Program-made: the position numbers and the translations under genes
NCBI GenBank assembly: GCA_964657885.1
Contig: CAZZWO010000023.1
Span: forward strand, 1-23,195
Source: BOG-908 sp964657885
GTDB taxonomy: Bacteria > Pseudomonadota > Alphaproteobacteria > Acetobacterales > Acetobacteraceae
DNA length: 23,195 nt
Direction of reading: 5' to 3'
Notes under the pieces: model-generated
Databases searched by the model: none
What the model was told of the DNA's origin: nothing
Seen by the model: only the letters and a program-made list of their open reading frames with translations
Shown here: positions 14,195 to 21,879 of the stretch, piece by piece
How the letters are laid out: the number at the start of each line of letters is the position of its first letter
Numbering within the stretch: position 1 is the first letter of the stretch

Positions 14195-16077
14195 TCGAGG
14201 CTGAATACGTCGATCGTTTGGGTGTGTCGCAACGATTTGCAACAGGGGATCGTGTTGCGGTTGAGAGTGCCGGCGGAAAATTGGCGCTGCTAGGCGTCAA
14301 GCACCTTCGGCTTCCGATTGACGATACGGATCCTGCTGAATGGCTTGGCTGGCTGCTTCCGCGGCTCAGTCGTAATCTGCAGATCCTGCCAAGTATCGAA
14401 GTGAACGCTGAGACGGTGGGTGAAGGCGGCTTGCTGGAACGGTTGCTTGCCGGCCACGGCGAGCACATCGACCATGTCGAGCTGAGATGCGAACGCTTCA
14501 ACGACGTTTCGATCCCGCTCATCAGTTCTGCTCTCGGGGCGCTGGAGAACCACCACAAAGGTGCCGTCGCCAGCGCAGAACTGGAAAATGCCGTATGCTC
14601 GCTAGCAAGCCTGAGCCGGGCGGGACTGACAAAGCGGATTTCCGCGTTTGCGCTGCGCTGGAATCCAACTTACGGCAACTCGGTCAAGCTTTCGGACGTG
14701 GTCGCCGAGTTGGCGGCCGCGCTAAGCGCGTTCAGCCCAAGGTCTGAACTTTGGCTGACGGACACGCAACACTCCAGCTGGCGTCATCAAGCGGCCAAAC
14801 AGCTGCAATCTTTTCACAGCGCAATTTCTTCCCCGGCAAATCGTGTCTATTGGCACAGTCTCGATGATGACGCGGCCGCTGATGACCTGGACGCTGCAGC
14901 GCATCTTGGATTGTTTGATGCATACGGGCAGGCGAAGCTGCTTGGCCGACTTTTGGAAAGCGGTGTGGGCGAAGTCGGTCGGATCGCTACGGCCAGTCGC
15001 ACTGCACATGCCTTTTCCATCGTTGGGACAAAGCCTGTTCTAGTAACGGGTGGCGCAGGCTTCATTGGCGCAAATCTGGCTGACAGGCTGGCCTCGGAGG
15101 GGCAGCCTGTGCTCATTTACGATGCACTTGCCCGCCCCGGTGTGGAGCGCAATCTTCGCTGGCTGACCCGACGTCATCCGAAGCGGATCAGCTTTCAACT
15201 TGGCGACCTGCGAGACGAATCGGCGGCCGGTGATGCTGCAGCAAATGCGCGAGCAGTGTTCCATCTGGCTGGCCAAGTGGCTGTAACGACGAGCATGGTC
15301 CACCCGCTCACCGACTTCGAGGTGAATGCGCGTGGGACAGTGGCGTTGTTGGAAAACCTTCGACGGCGCAACCCCGAGGCGCCGCTGATATTCGCCAGCA
15401 CGAACAAGGTCTACGGCGACCTCTCCGACATCGACCTTATCCGGGTGGGTGAAGCCTACCTGCCATCCAGCGAAGCCGTGCGCGGCCGCGGCATCGACGA
15501 ATCCCGCAACCTGTGTTTTCACACGCCCTATGGCTGCAGCAAAGGCACTGCGGATCAATACGTTCTCGATTATGCACATAGCTTCGGCTTACGGACTGCC
15601 GTCATCCGGATGAGCTGCATCTACGGAGAGCGGCAACTGGGGACGGAAGACCAAGGCTGGGTGGCGCACTTCCTGTTGCGCGCCATCGCGGGCGAACGGC
15701 TGACACTCTATGGGGACGGGCGGCAGGTCCGCGACATTTTGCATGTGGGCGATGCTGTCAATGCCTATGTGGCGGCGTGGAACCGGATCGACGACGTTCA
15801 AGGACGGGTCTACAATCTCGGCGGCGGGGCGGAGAATGCGGTCAGCCTACTCCAGTTGATCGAGCATATAGAAGTCATTCTCGGCAAGCGGGTCGACATC
15901 GAGCTGTCGTCATGGCGCCCCGGCGATCAACGGTACTTCGTAGCCGATACAACTGCGATCCGTCGTGACTTGTCGCTGCCCGCGTTCCTCGGCTGGCGGC
16001 AAGGTCTGGCCCGGCTGGCAGAGCATTTCGGCGCGGCGCTGCAGCCGCTCGTGGTGGAGAGCGAGGCCGTCCTGTGA
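14191..16077 (+). CDS. Fusion: glycosidase-like (TIM-barrel-like) N-terminal domain + CDP-paratose 2-epimerase-like SDR
   Basis: This 628-aa protein has two parts. Residues about 280-612 form an extended SDR with T286-GGAGFIG293, the HLAGQVAVTTS motif (358-368), STNKVYGD, the catalytic Y447-G-C-S-K451, MSCIYG and GTEDQGWVAHF. These are signatures of CDP-paratose 2-epimerase (tyvelose epimerase, RfbE), which inverts C2 of a CDP-3,6-dideoxyhexose. Residues 1-278 are not an SDR. Repeated short strands (LRLPI, ILPSIEV, HVELRCERF, FALRWNP, LWLTDT, VYWHSL, GLFDAYGQAK) fit a beta/alpha barrel of glycosidase clan A, but the usual catalytic glutamate positions read D or other residues, so it may be non-catalytic. 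The GTG start overlaps the upstream stop; its own stop overlaps the radical SAM start. It is encoded by one uninterrupted frame. Confidence 0.82.
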   Translation: MIEAEYVDRLGVSQRFATGDRVAVESAGGKLALLGVKHLRLPIDDTDPAEWLGWLLPRLSRNLQILPSIEVNAETVGEGGLLERLLAGHGEHIDHVELRCERFNDVSIPLISSALGALENHHKGAVASAELENAVCSLASLSRAGLTKRISAFALRWNPTYGNSVKLSDVVAELAAALSAFSPRSELWLTDTQHSSWRHQAAKQLQSFHSAISSPANRVYWHSLDDDAAADDLDAAAHLGLFDAYGQAKLLGRLLESGVGEVGRIATASRTAHAFSIVGTKPVLVTGGAGFIGANLADRLASEGQPVLIYDALARPGVERNLRWLTRRHPKRISFQLGDLRDESAAGDAAANARAVFHLAGQVAVTTSMVHPLTDFEVNARGTVALLENLRRRNPEAPLIFASTNKVYGDLSDIDLIRVGEAYLPSSEAVRGRGIDESRNLCFHTPYGCSKGTADQYVLDYAHSFGLRTAVIRMSCIYGERQLGTEDQGWVAHFLLRAIAGERLTLYGDGRQVRDILHVGDAVNAYVAAWNRIDDVQGRVYNLGGGAENAVSLLQLIEHIEVILGKRVDIELSSWRPGDQRYFVADTTAIRRDLSLPAFLGWRQGLARLAEHFGAALQPLVVESEAVL

Positions 16078-17366
16078 GGGTCGCGCTTGTCAATCCCCCT
16101 TGGCACTTCGAAAACAGCATCTATTTCGGGTGCCGTGAGCCGCATCTGCCGATCGAGCTTGGCGCGTGCAAGGTCTTGTTGGAGCGTCGCGGCCATCAGG
16201 TGCTCCTTCTCGACGGGCACCTGAACACTGCGCGTGCTTGCGATCTCGCCAACGAGGTGGCGGATTTCCGGCCTGCGATGACGGTGATACCGACCGCACC
16301 GAGCTATCTTTTCTGGCGCTGCGCTCCACCCGAACTTCGCGTTCCCCGCGAGATGATCAACGAGCTTGCCGGGCGGGGCGGACGCACCGTGATCGTGGGG
16401 CCCCATGGATCGTCCACACCGCGCGCGACACTACGCAAGCTTGGCGCGAACATCGTCGTTCGCGGCGAGTGCGAAGAGGCGGTTGCAGCGCTCGCCGACG
16501 CTTGGCCCAGAACGGAAATCCCGGGCACTGCAGAGCTCATCGGCGGGGAACTGCGGCTCACCGGTGCGGTGCAGTCAACCGTCTTCACCGACCTGCCCGC
16601 GCTTCAGTGGCCTGGACATTGGATTGCGAACCATCACCACCATCATCACCGTTTCGACACAACGCCGTCCGGCCCGGGTGCGGAGGTCGAGGCGTCTCGC
16701 GGCTGTCCCTATCATTGCAGCTTTTGTGCGAAAATCGATTTCCGTGATGCATACCGCCGGAGAGACATACCAACTCTCCTTGCGGAAATCGACGGCTTGC
16801 TGGAACAGGGTACCCGCTACCTTTACTTCATCGACGAAATTTTTCTTCCGCAGCGGGAGCTATTGGAGGGGCTTGCCAGCCGCAACGTCGCTTTCGGGAT
16901 GCAGACCCGTATCGATCTTTGGAAGCCCGACATGCTACAGCTTCTAGGCCGCGCAGGTTGCGTGTCGATCGAAGCCGGAGTCGAGAGCCTGTCGGAAAGC
17001 GGCCGCGCCGCCCTCGACAAAATGTGCCGCATGACGACGGACGACCTCACCGAACGCCTGATCCTGGCACGCAGCCATGTTCCGTTCGTTCAGGCCAACC
17101 TTATCGAAACCCTCGGCGACGACGCGGAGCAAATCGTGCAGTGGCGCGAGCGTCTTCAATGCGCCGGCGTCTGGGCGAACGACCCCGTCCCGATGTTTCC
17201 TTACCCAAGCAGCCCCGATTACCGGTCACGCTGGGGCGCGCCGGACGACGACGCTTGGGAACGTGCTCTCGACCACTACCTGGGTCAGTTCAAGAGGTTC
17301 TCTGATATTCAAGATGACGCGCCACTCGACTTGGCCACCTTGGAAGCCGATTGCTTGGCATCATGA
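16074..17366 (+). CDS. B12-binding-domain radical SAM enzyme
   Basis: This 430-aa protein has an N-terminal cobalamin-binding-type Rossmann domain (about 1-140, starting VALVNPPW and including LLLDGH at 44-49), a linker with six consecutive histidines (H187-H192), and a radical SAM core with C211-x3-C215-x2-C218 for the 4Fe-4S cluster and SAM. Downstream motifs YFIDEIFLP, FGMQTRIDLW and VSIEAGVESL are typical of the core. Such enzymes use a 5'-deoxyadenosyl radical, often with methylcobalamin, to methylate or rearrange unreactive carbons. Surrounded by epimerases and glycosyltransferases, it probably modifies a sugar, a nucleotide sugar or a glycolipid intermediate. The DGH trio resembles the DxH of cobalamin-ligating domains, but the following glycine is missing. 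GTG overlaps the upstream stop by 4 bp. Confidence 0.9.
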   Translation: MRVALVNPPWHFENSIYFGCREPHLPIELGACKVLLERRGHQVLLLDGHLNTARACDLANEVADFRPAMTVIPTAPSYLFWRCAPPELRVPREMINELAGRGGRTVIVGPHGSSTPRATLRKLGANIVVRGECEEAVAALADAWPRTEIPGTAELIGGELRLTGAVQSTVFTDLPALQWPGHWIANHHHHHHRFDTTPSGPGAEVEASRGCPYHCSFCAKIDFRDAYRRRDIPTLLAEIDGLLEQGTRYLYFIDEIFLPQRELLEGLASRNVAFGMQTRIDLWKPDMLQLLGRAGCVSIEAGVESLSESGRAALDKMCRMTTDDLTERLILARSHVPFVQANLIETLGDDAEQIVQWRERLQCAGVWANDPVPMFPYPSSPDYRSRWGAPDDDAWERALDHYLGQFKRFSDIQDDAPLDLATLEADCLAS

Positions 17367-18463
17367 TAGTGCCGCGCCGTCCACGGGTGTTCATCACCAC
17401 CGATGCAGTTGGGGGTGTCTGGAGCTACAGTATCGCGTTGGCGACAGGCTTGGCCAAGATCGGTTGGCGTTCCACGTTGGCGGTACTCGGGCCGGCACCC
17501 GATAACCAGCAGCGGACGATTGCGGAGAACATCCCAGGCTGCGATGTCGTACTGACCGGCCAGCCACTCGAGTGGCGTTTGACGAATGCGCAGGATTTAG
17601 ACGCCGTAATCAAAGCACTCGTGCGAGCAGCCCGCCAGAGTGGCGCGCAGAGTGTCCACCTTCACGCACCATCACTCGCCGCCGTGGCCTGGCCGATTCC
17701 AAGCATAGCCGTTGCCCATTCATGCGTTGCGACCTGGTTCTCCGCTGTGCAGGGCACTCAGCCTCCCGCAAGTCTCGCGTGGCATGTTGATGCGACAGGC
17801 GCCGGTTTGCAGACGTGCAGTATGGCTGTAGCCCCGACACAAGCATTTGCGAACACTCTACAACTCACGTACGGAACAAAGCGGCGGATCGCTGTCATCC
17901 GGAACGGCTTGCCGGCCCCGACTACGCCCTCGAGCGATCGAACGAACTTTGTTTTGACTGCCGGGCGGCTCCGGGACCTTGCTAAGAACGTCAAGCTTCT
18001 TGACGAGGTTGGGGGCCGGCTCGACTTCCCGATCGAAGCGGCGGGATGTGTCAGCGACCCCGGTGCATCCGACTTAGAGTTTGCCAATGTGAAGACACAT
18101 GGACAGCTATCGACATTCGCGCTGCGCGAGCTGATGGCGAAGGCGGGCGTATTCGCGTCACCGGCGATCTATGAGCCGTTTGGGTTGTCGGTCTTGGAGG
18201 CCGCTCAACTCGGCACCCCGCTTGTCCTATCTGACATCGCTTCGTTTCGCGAGCTCTGGTCGAACGCTGCCGTGTTCCTGCCCGCACAAGATCCCGCCGC
18301 CTGGGAGCGGGAATTGCGGTCCCTCATGACGGACGCACGCAGACGCACTGAGCTCGGCGAAGCAGCAAGACAGCGTTCGTTGATTTACACGGATGACGCC
18401 ATGGTCTCGGCCACGGCCAGGCTGCATGAACAGCTTACCACTTGCACCTCCAGCGCTGCCTGA
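17363..18463 (+). CDS. GT4-family (GT-B fold) glycosyltransferase
   Basis: This 366-aa glycosyltransferase opens with TTDAVGGVWSYSIALATGL, a donor/acceptor-site loop typical of GT4 enzymes. It has a nucleotide-binding C-terminal half with GRLRDLAKNVKLLDE (about 201-215) and the E-x7-E motif E271-PFGLSVL-E279, and it ends with a tail helix. It should act in the cytoplasm and transfer a sugar from a nucleotide donor with retention. The ATG at 17363 overlaps the radical SAM stop (ATGA); an in-frame ATG at 17351 is less likely. A 17-bp gap with AGGAG leads to the next gene. Confidence 0.88.
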   Translation: MIVPRRPRVFITTDAVGGVWSYSIALATGLAKIGWRSTLAVLGPAPDNQQRTIAENIPGCDVVLTGQPLEWRLTNAQDLDAVIKALVRAARQSGAQSVHLHAPSLAAVAWPIPSIAVAHSCVATWFSAVQGTQPPASLAWHVDATGAGLQTCSMAVAPTQAFANTLQLTYGTKRRIAVIRNGLPAPTTPSSDRTNFVLTAGRLRDLAKNVKLLDEVGGRLDFPIEAAGCVSDPGASDLEFANVKTHGQLSTFALRELMAKAGVFASPAIYEPFGLSVLEAAQLGTPLVLSDIASFRELWSNAAVFLPAQDPAAWERELRSLMTDARRRTELGEAARQRSLIYTDDAMVSATARLHEQLTTCTSSAA

Positions 18464-18480
18464 AACGCAGGAGTGACGCT

Positions 18481-19581
18481 GTGCGTATAGCCTACTTCAC
18501 CCACTCGCTAAAGTCCTGTTGGAACCACGGCAATGCGCATTTCCAGCGCGGGATTCTGCTCTCGCTACAGAAGCTCGGACACGATGTGACGGCTTGGGAG
18601 CCGGCGGAAAGTTGGAGCTACGGAAACCTGGTCGCAGACCAGGGGCCGCACGCGACAGCCAGCTTCAGCAAGAGTTTTTCCACGCTCAACGCTCGTGAGT
18701 ACTCCCGCCAGGAAGACCTGGAGCTCGCGCTCGATGGTGTGGATCTGGTGGTTGTGCATGAGTGGACAGACCCGGATATTGTAGCCGCCATCGGCAGGAT
18801 ACACCGCCGGGAAAAGTTTATGCTGCTTTTTCATGACACCCACCATCGCGCGGTAAGCGACCCGGAGGCGATATGGCATTTCGATCTAACCGAATACGAC
18901 GGCATCCTCGCATTCGGGGCGACGCTCGCCAGAATCTATGAAGATTGGGGTTGGGCTGGGCGCGTCTTCGTCTGGCATGAAGCTGCAGACACCTCGATCT
19001 TCCACCCGCCGGCGCATCCGAAAGCTCGTGAAGGCGCGGTGTGGGTCGGGAACTGGGGTGATGGAGAGCGTAGTGCTGAGCTCGAACAGTTCCTGCTGGC
19101 GCCGGCGCAACAGGCGGCGGTCCCGCTTGATGTTTACGGCGTACGCTATCCGGAGACCGCGCTGGACATGCTGGGGGAATATGGCGCCCGCTTCCACGGC
19201 TGGATCGCCAATGCGGACGTGCCGCACGTGTTTGCTCGGCATAGATTTACGGTGCATGTGCCTCGCCAATATTACACCAGGATGCTTCCCGGCATACCGA
19301 CGATCCGAATGTTTGAAGCGCTGGCGTGTGGAATCCCGCTCATTGCCGCACCTTGGAATGATGCCGAGGGCCTGTTCCGTAAGGATATCGATTACCTGAT
19401 GGCGGAAAACTCCGTTCAGATGCGTGAGTATATGCGCGCACTATCCAATGACGACACCTTGACCGCTACTCTCGCCCAGGCCGGCCGCGAGCGGATATTG
19501 TCGCATCACAGCTGTGAGGTCCGGGCTGCTGAATTGCTCGACATCCTCGCGCGCCTGAGCAATGACGCGGTTGTGGCCTGA
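18481..19581 (+). CDS. CgeB-like glycosyltransferase 1 (Glyco_trans_1_2 type)
   Basis: This 366-aa GT-B-fold protein has a C-terminal Glyco_trans_1_2-like domain with the FTVHVPRQYYTRMLPGIPTIRMFEAL segment and ACGIPLIAAPWNDAEGLF. The N-terminus RIAYFTHSLKSCWNHGNAHFQRGILLSL shares its layout with the two following genes. CgeB of Bacillus acts in spore-surface glycosylation; in Gram-negative clusters relatives are assigned to glycan assembly without known specificity. AGGAG at 18469-18473 precedes the GTG at 18481 by seven bases, which decides this start over the ATG at 18442, which lies inside the upstream gene. Its stop shares one base with the next ATG (TGATG). Confidence 0.85.
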   Translation: MRIAYFTHSLKSCWNHGNAHFQRGILLSLQKLGHDVTAWEPAESWSYGNLVADQGPHATASFSKSFSTLNAREYSRQEDLELALDGVDLVVVHEWTDPDIVAAIGRIHRREKFMLLFHDTHHRAVSDPEAIWHFDLTEYDGILAFGATLARIYEDWGWAGRVFVWHEAADTSIFHPPAHPKAREGAVWVGNWGDGERSAELEQFLLAPAQQAAVPLDVYGVRYPETALDMLGEYGARFHGWIANADVPHVFARHRFTVHVPRQYYTRMLPGIPTIRMFEALACGIPLIAAPWNDAEGLFRKDIDYLMAENSVQMREYMRALSNDDTLTATLAQAGRERILSHHSCEVRAAELLDILARLSNDAVVA

Positions 19582-20675
19582 TGAAGATCGCATTTTACGG
19601 CTCAAGCCTCCTTTCCTCATATTGGAATGGCGCAGCTACCTACTATCGCGGGTTGCTCGAAGCACTTTCTGCTTATGGTCATGAGATAGTCTTCTACGAA
19701 CCGGATGCGTTCGACCGCCAGTCCCACCGAGACATCGAACCGCCTGAATGGGCAAGGGTAGTCGTCTATCCTGCAACCGAGGACGGTCTAAACACCGTGT
19801 TGTCGAAGGCGCGACACGCGGACGTCGTCGTGAAGGCAAGCGGTGTCGGGGTGTTCGATAACGAGCTGCTGGCCGGCATCCTGCAGAACGCACATCCCGA
19901 GGCGCTGCGGATATTCTGGGACGTCGATGCACCGGCGACCTTGGCCGTTCTTCGCGCTGACCCACATCATCTGCTGCGCAGAAGCCTTCCCGATCTGGAC
20001 ATGGTTCTCACCTATGGCGGAGGCCCACCTGTCGTGGATGCCTACACCCGCTTAGGCGCTCAACTCTGTGCGCCGATCTACAACGCGCTCGATCCCGCCA
20101 CGCATTTCCCTGTCGCTGCCGATCACCGCTATCGTGCCGATCTGGGGTTTCTTGCTAACCGTCTTCCCGACCGGGAAGCGCGCGTGGAGGAATTCTTTCA
20201 GCGACCGGCATCGATCTTGGCGCAGAAGCAGTTCCTCCTAGGGGGTTCAGGCTGGGACGGCAAGGACATGCCGGCCAACGTCAGACGCATCGGGCATGTG
20301 CCGACTGCTCAGCACAACGCACTGAACTGTTCTTCCCTGGCCGTCTTGAACGTCGCACGAGACAGCATGGCGGAAGTCGGTTTTTCACCCGCAACGCGCG
20401 TATTCGAAGCAGCCGGGGCAGCCTCCTGCCTGATTACCGACGCCTGGGAAGGGATCGAGCACTTCTTTGCTCCCAACAGCGAAATCCTGGTAGCGCGGGA
20501 TGGTCAAGACGTTGCGGAGCACCTTGCAAGCTTGACCCCGAGCCGCGCCAAGGCGATCGGCCACGCAGCCCTCGCACGCTGCCTTGCCGACCACACCTAT
20601 TCGCAACGCGCGGCTGAGGTCGATGCACTGCTGGAGCGCACAATGCAGCGGCGGCGCACCGGTGCCGCCGCGTGA
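19581..20675 (+). CDS. CgeB-like glycosyltransferase 2
   Basis: This 364-aa paralog of its neighbours starts MKIAFYGSSLLSSYWNGAAT and shows the shared S-x-W-N-G...R-G-L-L-x-A-L...G-H-x-x-x-F-x-E pattern. The C-terminal half has NVARDSMAEVGFSPATRVFEAAGAASCLITD, which is the Glyco_trans_1_2 acceptor/donor region. Segments FWDVDAPATLAVL and LTYGGGPPVVD match the equivalent YDIDTPITLTML and FTGGPTLD of the next gene, so the two are close duplicates. No signal peptide is seen; cytoplasmic transfer is expected. Start and stop overlap both neighbours (1 bp and 4 bp). Confidence 0.84.
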   Translation: MKIAFYGSSLLSSYWNGAATYYRGLLEALSAYGHEIVFYEPDAFDRQSHRDIEPPEWARVVVYPATEDGLNTVLSKARHADVVVKASGVGVFDNELLAGILQNAHPEALRIFWDVDAPATLAVLRADPHHLLRRSLPDLDMVLTYGGGPPVVDAYTRLGAQLCAPIYNALDPATHFPVAADHRYRADLGFLANRLPDREARVEEFFQRPASILAQKQFLLGGSGWDGKDMPANVRRIGHVPTAQHNALNCSSLAVLNVARDSMAEVGFSPATRVFEAAGAASCLITDAWEGIEHFFAPNSEILVARDGQDVAEHLASLTPSRAKAIGHAALARCLADHTYSQRAAEVDALLERTMQRRRTGAAA

Positions 20676-21790
20676 CCCAACCGAAGCTCCGCATCGTCGT
20701 CATCGGTCTCTCGCTCAGTTCGTCGTGGGGAAATGGGCATGCAACAACCTACCGGGCGTTATTGCGCGCTTTAGCCGAACGCGGCCACAGCATCCTTTTC
20801 CTCGAACGCGACCAGCCCTGGTATGCCGACCACCGTGATCTGCCCGATCCCGGCTACTGCAAACTCCGTTTCTACAACGAAACGGGAGAGCTCGATGGAT
20901 TCCGGCGAGACATCGCCGCCGCCGACCTGGTGATCGTCGGATCTTACGTCGCGGAAGGAGTGGCTGTCATTCGTAAGATACGGCCCTGGACAAAGTGGCT
21001 TGCTTTTTACGACATCGACACGCCCATTACTTTGACGATGCTCGCATCCGGGGAGCAGACTTACCTGTCGCCTGCTGTCATACCGCTGCTGGACCTCTAT
21101 TTTTCGTTTACCGGCGGCCCGACGCTCGATGTGCTGGAGCAGCGTTACGCGGCTCGTTCCGCGCAGGCACTGTTCTGCGCCGTCGATCCGGAACTGTATC
21201 ACCCGTTCCAGCCGCTTGAACGGCACCGCTGGATGTTGGGCTATCTTGGTACTTACAGCGCAGACCGGCAACCAAGGCTCGAAAGGCTTCTTCTCGAACC
21301 CGCGCGCCTGGCGCCCGATCTGCGGTTCGTCGTGGCTGGATCACAATATCCCGATGGCGTCGACTGGCCGGAAAACGTCGAGCGGATCGAACACCTTCCA
21401 CCAGCAGACCATGCGGAGTTCTACAACAGCCAGTCCTGGACCCTCAACGTCACCCGGGACGATATGATTGCTGCGGGTTACAGTCCCAGTGTAAGGCTGT
21501 TCGAAGCTTCCGCTTGCGCGACGCCGATCATTTCCGATCACTGGCCGGGTTTGACCGACTTCCTCGAGATCGGACGCGAGATCGTGGTGGCCGAGACAGC
21601 TATGGACGTATTAGCGTTCCTGCGGTCGGCAGAACCCGAGCGCGTTGCTATCGGCAACGCGGCCCGGCAACGCGTGCTGAATGAGCATACCGCGGCCCAT
21701 CGGGCGGGGGTGGTCGAGCAAGCAGTCGCCGATCTACAGTCGCGTGCGTCGAAGGTTGCGGGGCTGACACACCACTTCCTTGGGGCCTGA
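20672..21790 (+). CDS. CgeB-like glycosyltransferase 3
   Basis: This 372-aa GT-B glycosyltransferase is the third of the tandem series. It begins with GTG overlapping the upstream TGA, and the N-terminal wording SLSSSWGNGHATTYRALLRALAERGHSI parallels the two genes before it. The C-terminal half has LNVTRDDMIAAGYSPSVRLFEASACATPIISDHWPG, the Glyco_trans_1_2 core, and a tail that may be cytoplasmic. It is the last gene of the coupled series; 89 bp follow before the alcohol dehydrogenase, with no convincing terminator in them. The donor and acceptor sugars cannot be read from sequence. Confidence 0.84.
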   Translation: MTQPKLRIVVIGLSLSSSWGNGHATTYRALLRALAERGHSILFLERDQPWYADHRDLPDPGYCKLRFYNETGELDGFRRDIAAADLVIVGSYVAEGVAVIRKIRPWTKWLAFYDIDTPITLTMLASGEQTYLSPAVIPLLDLYFSFTGGPTLDVLEQRYAARSAQALFCAVDPELYHPFQPLERHRWMLGYLGTYSADRQPRLERLLLEPARLAPDLRFVVAGSQYPDGVDWPENVERIEHLPPADHAEFYNSQSWTLNVTRDDMIAAGYSPSVRLFEASACATPIISDHWPGLTDFLEIGREIVVAETAMDVLAFLRSAEPERVAIGNAARQRVLNEHTAAHRAGVVEQAVADLQSRASKVAGLTHHFLGA

Positions 21791-21828
21791 TCGCGCAGCC
21801 TTCACATCGCCGTGGCACCATCGCAACC

Positions 21829-21844
21829 CGAACACGTATGTTCG
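21829..21844. promoter_or_regulatory. Palindrome upstream of the alcohol dehydrogenase
   Basis: CGAACA-CGTA-TGTTCG is a perfect 6+6 inverted repeat with a 4-base centre, placed 36-51 bases before the ATG at 21880. It looks like an operator. It resembles a LexA-type GAAC...GTTC site, but the spacing (N6) matches neither the Gram-positive (N4) nor the alphaproteobacterial (N7) form, so another regulator is more likely. Confidence 0.4.
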
Positions 21845-21879
21845 TTTAGTCCGTTGCGTTGCAATGGGAGCGATATGCG

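Noticed and set aside
16632..16649. Hexahistidine run as sign of a vector or tagged construct
   Set aside because: It lies in the middle of a natural radical SAM protein, is encoded by mixed codons, and no cloning scar or vector sequence surrounds it.
21829..21844. LexA (SOS) box before the alcohol dehydrogenase
   Set aside because: GAAC and GTTC are separated by six bases, fitting neither the N4 nor the N7 LexA form, and an alcohol dehydrogenase is not a usual SOS gene.
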